Source: Nemopilema nomurai
Lineage: Eukaryota > Cnidaria > Scyphozoa > Rhizostomeae > Rhizostomatidae
Direction of reading: 5' to 3'
DNA length: 64,000 nucleotides
NCBI GenBank assembly: GCA_003864495.1
Contig: ML133412.1
Coordinates: forward strand, 620,001 to 684,000
Made by a program: the position numbers and the translations under genes. The notes beneath the pieces were generated by a model. The model did not search any database. It saw nothing but the letters and a program-made list of their open reading frames with translations, and had not been told where the DNA came from. This document shows, piece after piece, positions 59,718-64,000 of this stretch. How positions within the stretch are numbered: position 1 is the stretch's first letter; each line of letters opens with the position of its first letter.

Positions 59718-62700
59718 CTAGATAATCAATTCATCCTCAAATATATTTTGTTTTGTCCAAACCACTCACACATTCTAACAAAAAGATGTTCGCCACAAAC
59801 GTATCTGTTAAACTTACGTTGCCGTCACTACAAAATGTTTGCTTTCGACTCAATTAAAGGATGCTCTCGCGGATCCAAATGTTTTCAGCAACTCTAGTCC
59901 TGCGATTATACAAACTAAGTTCTTCTTACATTTATGGATGCTAGACCATTTCAGAGTTATATGGTCCATTAAACATAACTACCATAAGGTGGATATTCTG
60001 GGCAGCTGATACCTAACCAATACCTAGCAACAGGACGTTGCAATATTTATAGCAGTATCGCATCTCAGTTTCATATCTCTCCTCCCAACTACAAATATTG
60101 ATTTAGGCCTCTGCAAACATATTAAAATTAGCCGTGATTAAAGGTATTATAGACAAGTAGCTAGTAATGATTCTGAATGACCTAAACAGGTTCAAATGCT
60201 TATCATATTTATCTGGCAAAACTGCAATCGCATTTGTTACAATTCACTGAAAGCCGGTGTAAGCTGCACTAAATCGTCTCAATACTCACCCTCTGTGACA
60301 CCCTTTAAATAATCATGATGATGTAATGGAGAACGGCGACAGAAGAAGATTCACAAAGCCTCTCGCTTCAAGTCGCTGTTTCTTTCCATCCTTGTTGCGC
60401 AATGATGTGACCGATCCTCCGGAATGCTGCATTACAACCGCAAATACATTGGTAGAAACAAACTCTTGTGAGTCATATTAACTTATGATGTTTCCAGCAG
60501 GTCCTTTGTAGCAAGCCATCACCATGGCGACAGTGATATCTTCTTGTGGCCTCTTTGTTAGGCCGCTACTGGGAGACAATGATGATAAAATTTGCCAATG
60601 CCGAATTTGTGAAGACGCTCAACTGTGTATTCGTCATACAGTGTGAAACCTCACGTCTAGCTATGAATTATTCAGTTTAGGCACCAGCTGTTTTCATTGC
60701 CAGAGTGTGCTTATCATTTCTGCTGAATGCGAGAAACTGGAATGGCTTCAAGCTAGGCGTTGACCAGTTAATTGGTACTTCAAGATATATTAAGCATCCA
60801 TTTCTAACATCTCACTGGAAATTCTAAGGCTTTAGGTGAAGAGTGAAAGACAAGCGTAATTAATAACACTTTTATGCAATAGAATTTAAAAGATCTATAA
60901 TTCATTGTCTTATTAATGTTTTCTGTTTCACAAGTTGCATGCTTTATCTAAACGGAAATGAATCATCCACTCTTGGAAATGGAAATGAAGGTCTCCTTAG
61001 GTTCAAAATACACTTACGTCAGATTTAAACATTATATGCAGCATGAATTAATAATTTTGGCATTTTGTTCATCTGGTATGTCGTATTTCAAAACATTTAA
61101 ACATCCAAGCAAGTATGTATACGTCATTGTTTTGAGCTGCGGGTGTCCTTAAAGGAACGGCGGACAAGTGATTTTAACATGTCAATGCCAATTGCAATAA
61201 CACGTTATTCATTTGGCACTCTGATAAAAATATTCTCCGTTCTGCGCGGAAAGCGGCTCACAATGTCTCTTTGATTAGAGATGGCGACGTGCATAGAATC
61301 GAAATCAAAACTTTTTTGGGGGAGGGGGGGGGGGGGTTCTTCTAACTTCTAATCGTTGTTTTTTATTTTCAGCAATTGTGCATCCCTTTCTTTTTTAGCT
61401 GCATCTGTAAAACCAAACACTCATTGTACATTTGTAGTTCTTTTCTTTTCGTTCTTTTCTTGGTTTCGTTGGATGCCTTGTGCTTTATTATGGTGTGGTA
61501 TGAAATGATAGCAAGCCAATATGAAGTATAAAGCAGAAATCATCATCATTTGACCATTTCGTTGGACGGCTTAATTAAATCTTTTGCTAGGTCTCAGTGA
61601 CACCTTTTTTTCAGATCTAATAACTTGTTTCCTTGGTTTCCCTTTCGAACCACACCTTCCATATTTGTTGCTCTGCTCTTCTTTTCTCGATCATCACCAT
61701 CCATTCTCTCTACCTGACCAACTCCGCTGATGCTGTCTAACTTCCAGTCTCCCCCGACACACCTGGCATTGGTGAACTGACAGAATTTTAAACCAGCCAC
61801 GAAATTTTCAAAAGGCCTTGGTACGTTTGTCCATAGAAATAAGGATGAAGTCGGAAGAACATTTCATTATAACTGATTAGTATAACAACATAGCATGTGT
61901 TGCCAAAAACCTGGTTAATTGTAAATAACCCTGGGAATAGAGCCACAAAGCCCTCGTATTTTGCAAAAGGGCCCCCTTTCAGTGAATCAATGTACGAGTA
62001 AATTGATGAGCCAGTCCGCCATTGATCCCTGCACTAACTTATGTCATTTCTTTCAGGCTTTGATATAATGTCTATCAAATCTTCTGCCTTGGCTGGCAAG
62101 TTTTACTGCCACACACCATCAAACCCTGCACACATGCGTGCTAGGCTTTCAGTTGGTAATGGTAGAACTCTATTAGTTAGCAGTGGCAATTAATAGTTCC
62201 CGGAGTTTCTTCCACCAGTCTCTCCTCTTGCATTAGTGGTGTGAAAAAGATGAACAAGGAACACCATAAACAACGCTACAATGTCGACACCATCTCCACC
62301 ACCCAAATTCACGCTGGGGTACTCAGCATTAGATAGCTAACTACAATGTTAATGCTAACAAAACACAATGGTTAGACTTCAGGATTTATCTAATCAATGA
62401 GGACGATTTCATTTCCTACACAGGAGTCGAAGGCCTACTCATATCATGACAATTAAGTCTGTTGGAAAAGCGGGGAATGCGTGATAGGTCGTTGACTTAG
62501 CTTTCTTCATAGACTGGCCACACATCGATGGAACCCAATCAAAGAAATGGACAACTACATCCGACCCAAAATAGCTTTCCATGGAATCAAAACAAGTCAG
62601 ATCAAAACAAGATGATTCTCTAATTTCTAACACAATGAATATTAAAAGAGTGTCACTACTTTTGCAATTATTCACATACACAAATGTGACTATTATGATA

Positions 62701-63344
62701 ACTAAAATTGAATTGTGCAGAACTTTTAATCCTAAACCGCATTTTTATAGCATTCCGCCAAACGGACCATATAAAAAAATGTATCATAGAGGTATAATAC
62801 AAAATAGAAAGGCTAATGTCTCATTTAACAGTTCAATCAGCTTACATGCTTAATCACCAGTCAGTGCATTTAATGGTGTCAAGATATCTTCTGAAGAGAT
62901 GGCTACAACAATTTCTTTTAAAAAAATTGAGGTAAACATAGGCATTTGGATAACGGAAAATAAAGTTCTTTCTATCCTGTTTCATGCTACCTACTCTGAT
63001 ATTTTAAACAGCTCTTATAAACTGGGACTAAATTAATATTTATATCTAGTTTAATACTCATAGATTGGCCCTAATTGAAATAAAACCTACATTAGTATAC
63101 ATCAAAGGGACTCAGTCTGTAGTTTCTTCTGGCCCATGTTGAATGTAAAAAATTAAGGGATCCAATGGTACTAAATAAAAATAACTGTTTCGACAAAACT
63201 TCTTTAAGGTGTTAGTAAAATTCTGAAAGTAAAATCCTTTCACATCTTACAAACATAGTGATATATGGTGTTACTTCTAAACACTAAAGTAATGGTCTGT
63301 CTGAACCTAGTATAATGATAAGACATATAATGAATCAATAATTA
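59718..63344. other. Gene-poor stretch upstream of the inverted repeat and downstream of the WD40 gene
   Basis: No firm gene. A minus-strand open segment at 61800-61600 (with DDREKKSRATNMEGVVRKGNQG) ends near a gtgtca donor and might be an exon, but has no partner. A poly-G run lies at 61320-61337. The last few hundred bases before 63345 are the likely 3' UTR of the WD40 gene. Confidence 0.35.
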
Positions 63345-64000
63345 TTACTTGTCACAGAAACGCCACAAAGCAACAATATCATCACAACCCCCTGTCACCA
63401 TAACTCCATTTCTAGAATGAACACTGGAAATACCAAGTGTGTGCTCATGAAAAGTCCCTAGAAACTTCAAAGATCTATCAGGGGTGTAAGCCCTGAAATA
63501 TCCATTGGATGCACAAGCAATCAAAGCACCATGGAAGTTATCCAGCTTTAGGACTTTGTGACCACTCCACAATTCATATGACTCCAGTAGCACAAAATTT
63601 TGGTTTGATGTATCATAGAGATTAAGGATGCCATTTTTGCTACCAATTCTAAGATACTCAAAACCCATGTGCTGTGCAAGATTCATGCTTAGCACTTCAC
63701 TGCCAATACTGATGGAAGACAGACTTTTCTGGTCATTCCGTCTGTCACAGATACTGACTGTCCTATCTTCACTGCCTGATATAATGTAATTGTCATGAGC
63801 AATAAGTGACAATACTGGCCCCTTATGATGTATAATTTCCTGCACATCTTTGGATCGTGGGTCAAGGCTGCGTACCTTCTTATCATAACTACCACTGAAG
63901 ATCAAGCCATCTTGTACAGTCATTGTCAAAATTGCAGATGGGTGGTACTTGAATGTCTGTATATTCTCACCATTGTTAGTCAAGTCCCAAACCTTCACTC
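63345..64000 (-). CDS. FBXW9: WD40-repeat protein, FBXW9-like, C-terminal part (runs off the window)
   Basis: The frame is open from the window edge to a TAA at 63345-63347, giving 218 residues of the C-terminal end. At least four WD40 blades are visible: MKVWDLTNNGENIQTF, LIFSGSYDKKVRSLDPRS, YIISGSEDRTVSICDRR and the closing VMVTGGCDDIVALWRF. The order (GSYDKKVRSLDPR, then HKGPVLSLIAHDNYIISGSEDRTVSICDRR) resembles the propeller of F-box/WD protein 9, a substrate receptor of SCF ubiquitin ligases. The F-box would lie upstream of the window, so its presence is unproven and another WD40 family remains possible. Confidence 0.65.
   Translation of the reverse strand, partial: VKVWDLTNNGENIQTFKYHPSAILTMTVQDGLIFSGSYDKKVRSLDPRSKDVQEIIHHKGPVLSLIAHDNYIISGSEDRTVSICDRRNDQKSLSSISIGSEVLSMNLAQHMGFEYLRIGSKNGILNLYDTSNQNFVLLESYELWSGHKVLKLDNFHGALIACASNGYFRAYTPDRSLKFLGTFHEHTLGISSVHSRNGVMVTGGCDDIVALWRFCDK

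Noticed and set aside
60290..60430. Possible minus-strand exon
   Set aside because: Splice-like ends are present, but every frame is short or stops early; at best a 5' UTR exon.

Overview
The window is eukaryotic, AT-rich and intron-rich, and almost certainly comes from a cnidarian, probably an anthozoan. The clearest clue is two neighbouring genes that encode the C-x3-C-x3-C-x3-C-x3-CC cysteine-rich domain (CRD) known from minicollagens and other nematocyst capsule proteins. One joins it to a SUEL/rhamnose-type lectin and polyproline, the other to a SEA-like module. Exon structures below come from reading splice sites by eye and checking that every junction keeps the frame. No database search was possible.

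Layout. 1-15396 (+): the 3' two thirds of a metazoan phospholipase D (PLD1/2 type), 23 exons, with both HKD motifs and the conserved C-terminal end. Its introns hold a dead Penelope-like retroelement (minus strand, about 3241-4082) and a 22-bp minisatellite (5478-5932). 16653-17036: tRNA-derived SINE copies. 19574-22795 (-): a seven-exon gene for a type II membrane protein with a LamG-like jellyroll domain. 22796-31148: mostly non-coding, with a 92-bp tandem repeat and two weak exon candidates.

31149-47145 is a run of predicted secreted proteins: a large basic, Ser/Thr-rich protein (31149-33590, 3' end unresolved); an acidic protein of 940 residues with a 10-residue repeat (35545-38367); the SEA-like/CRD protein (40073-43105, 5' end unresolved); and, convergent to it, the SUEL/CRD/polyproline protein (44737-47145, -). 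The last carries a single extra base in its proline codons, which splits the frame.

49214-52561 (+): RRN3/TIF-IA, the RNA polymerase I initiation factor, in two exons. 55772-56362 (-): a small two-helix membrane protein with an MGGCC N-terminus, abutting a 19-bp minisatellite. 56363-63344: no firm gene, but a striking inverted repeat with 59-bp arms at 59525-59675. 63345-64000 (-): the C-terminal WD40 part of a probable FBXW9-like protein, running off the window.

Functionally, PLD (lipid signalling), RRN3 (rRNA synthesis) and the WD40 protein are unrelated housekeeping genes. The middle run of secreted proteins, and above all the two CRD genes, is the lineage-specific part and the most likely place for new biology: building or cross-linking a disulfide-rich extracellular or capsule material.
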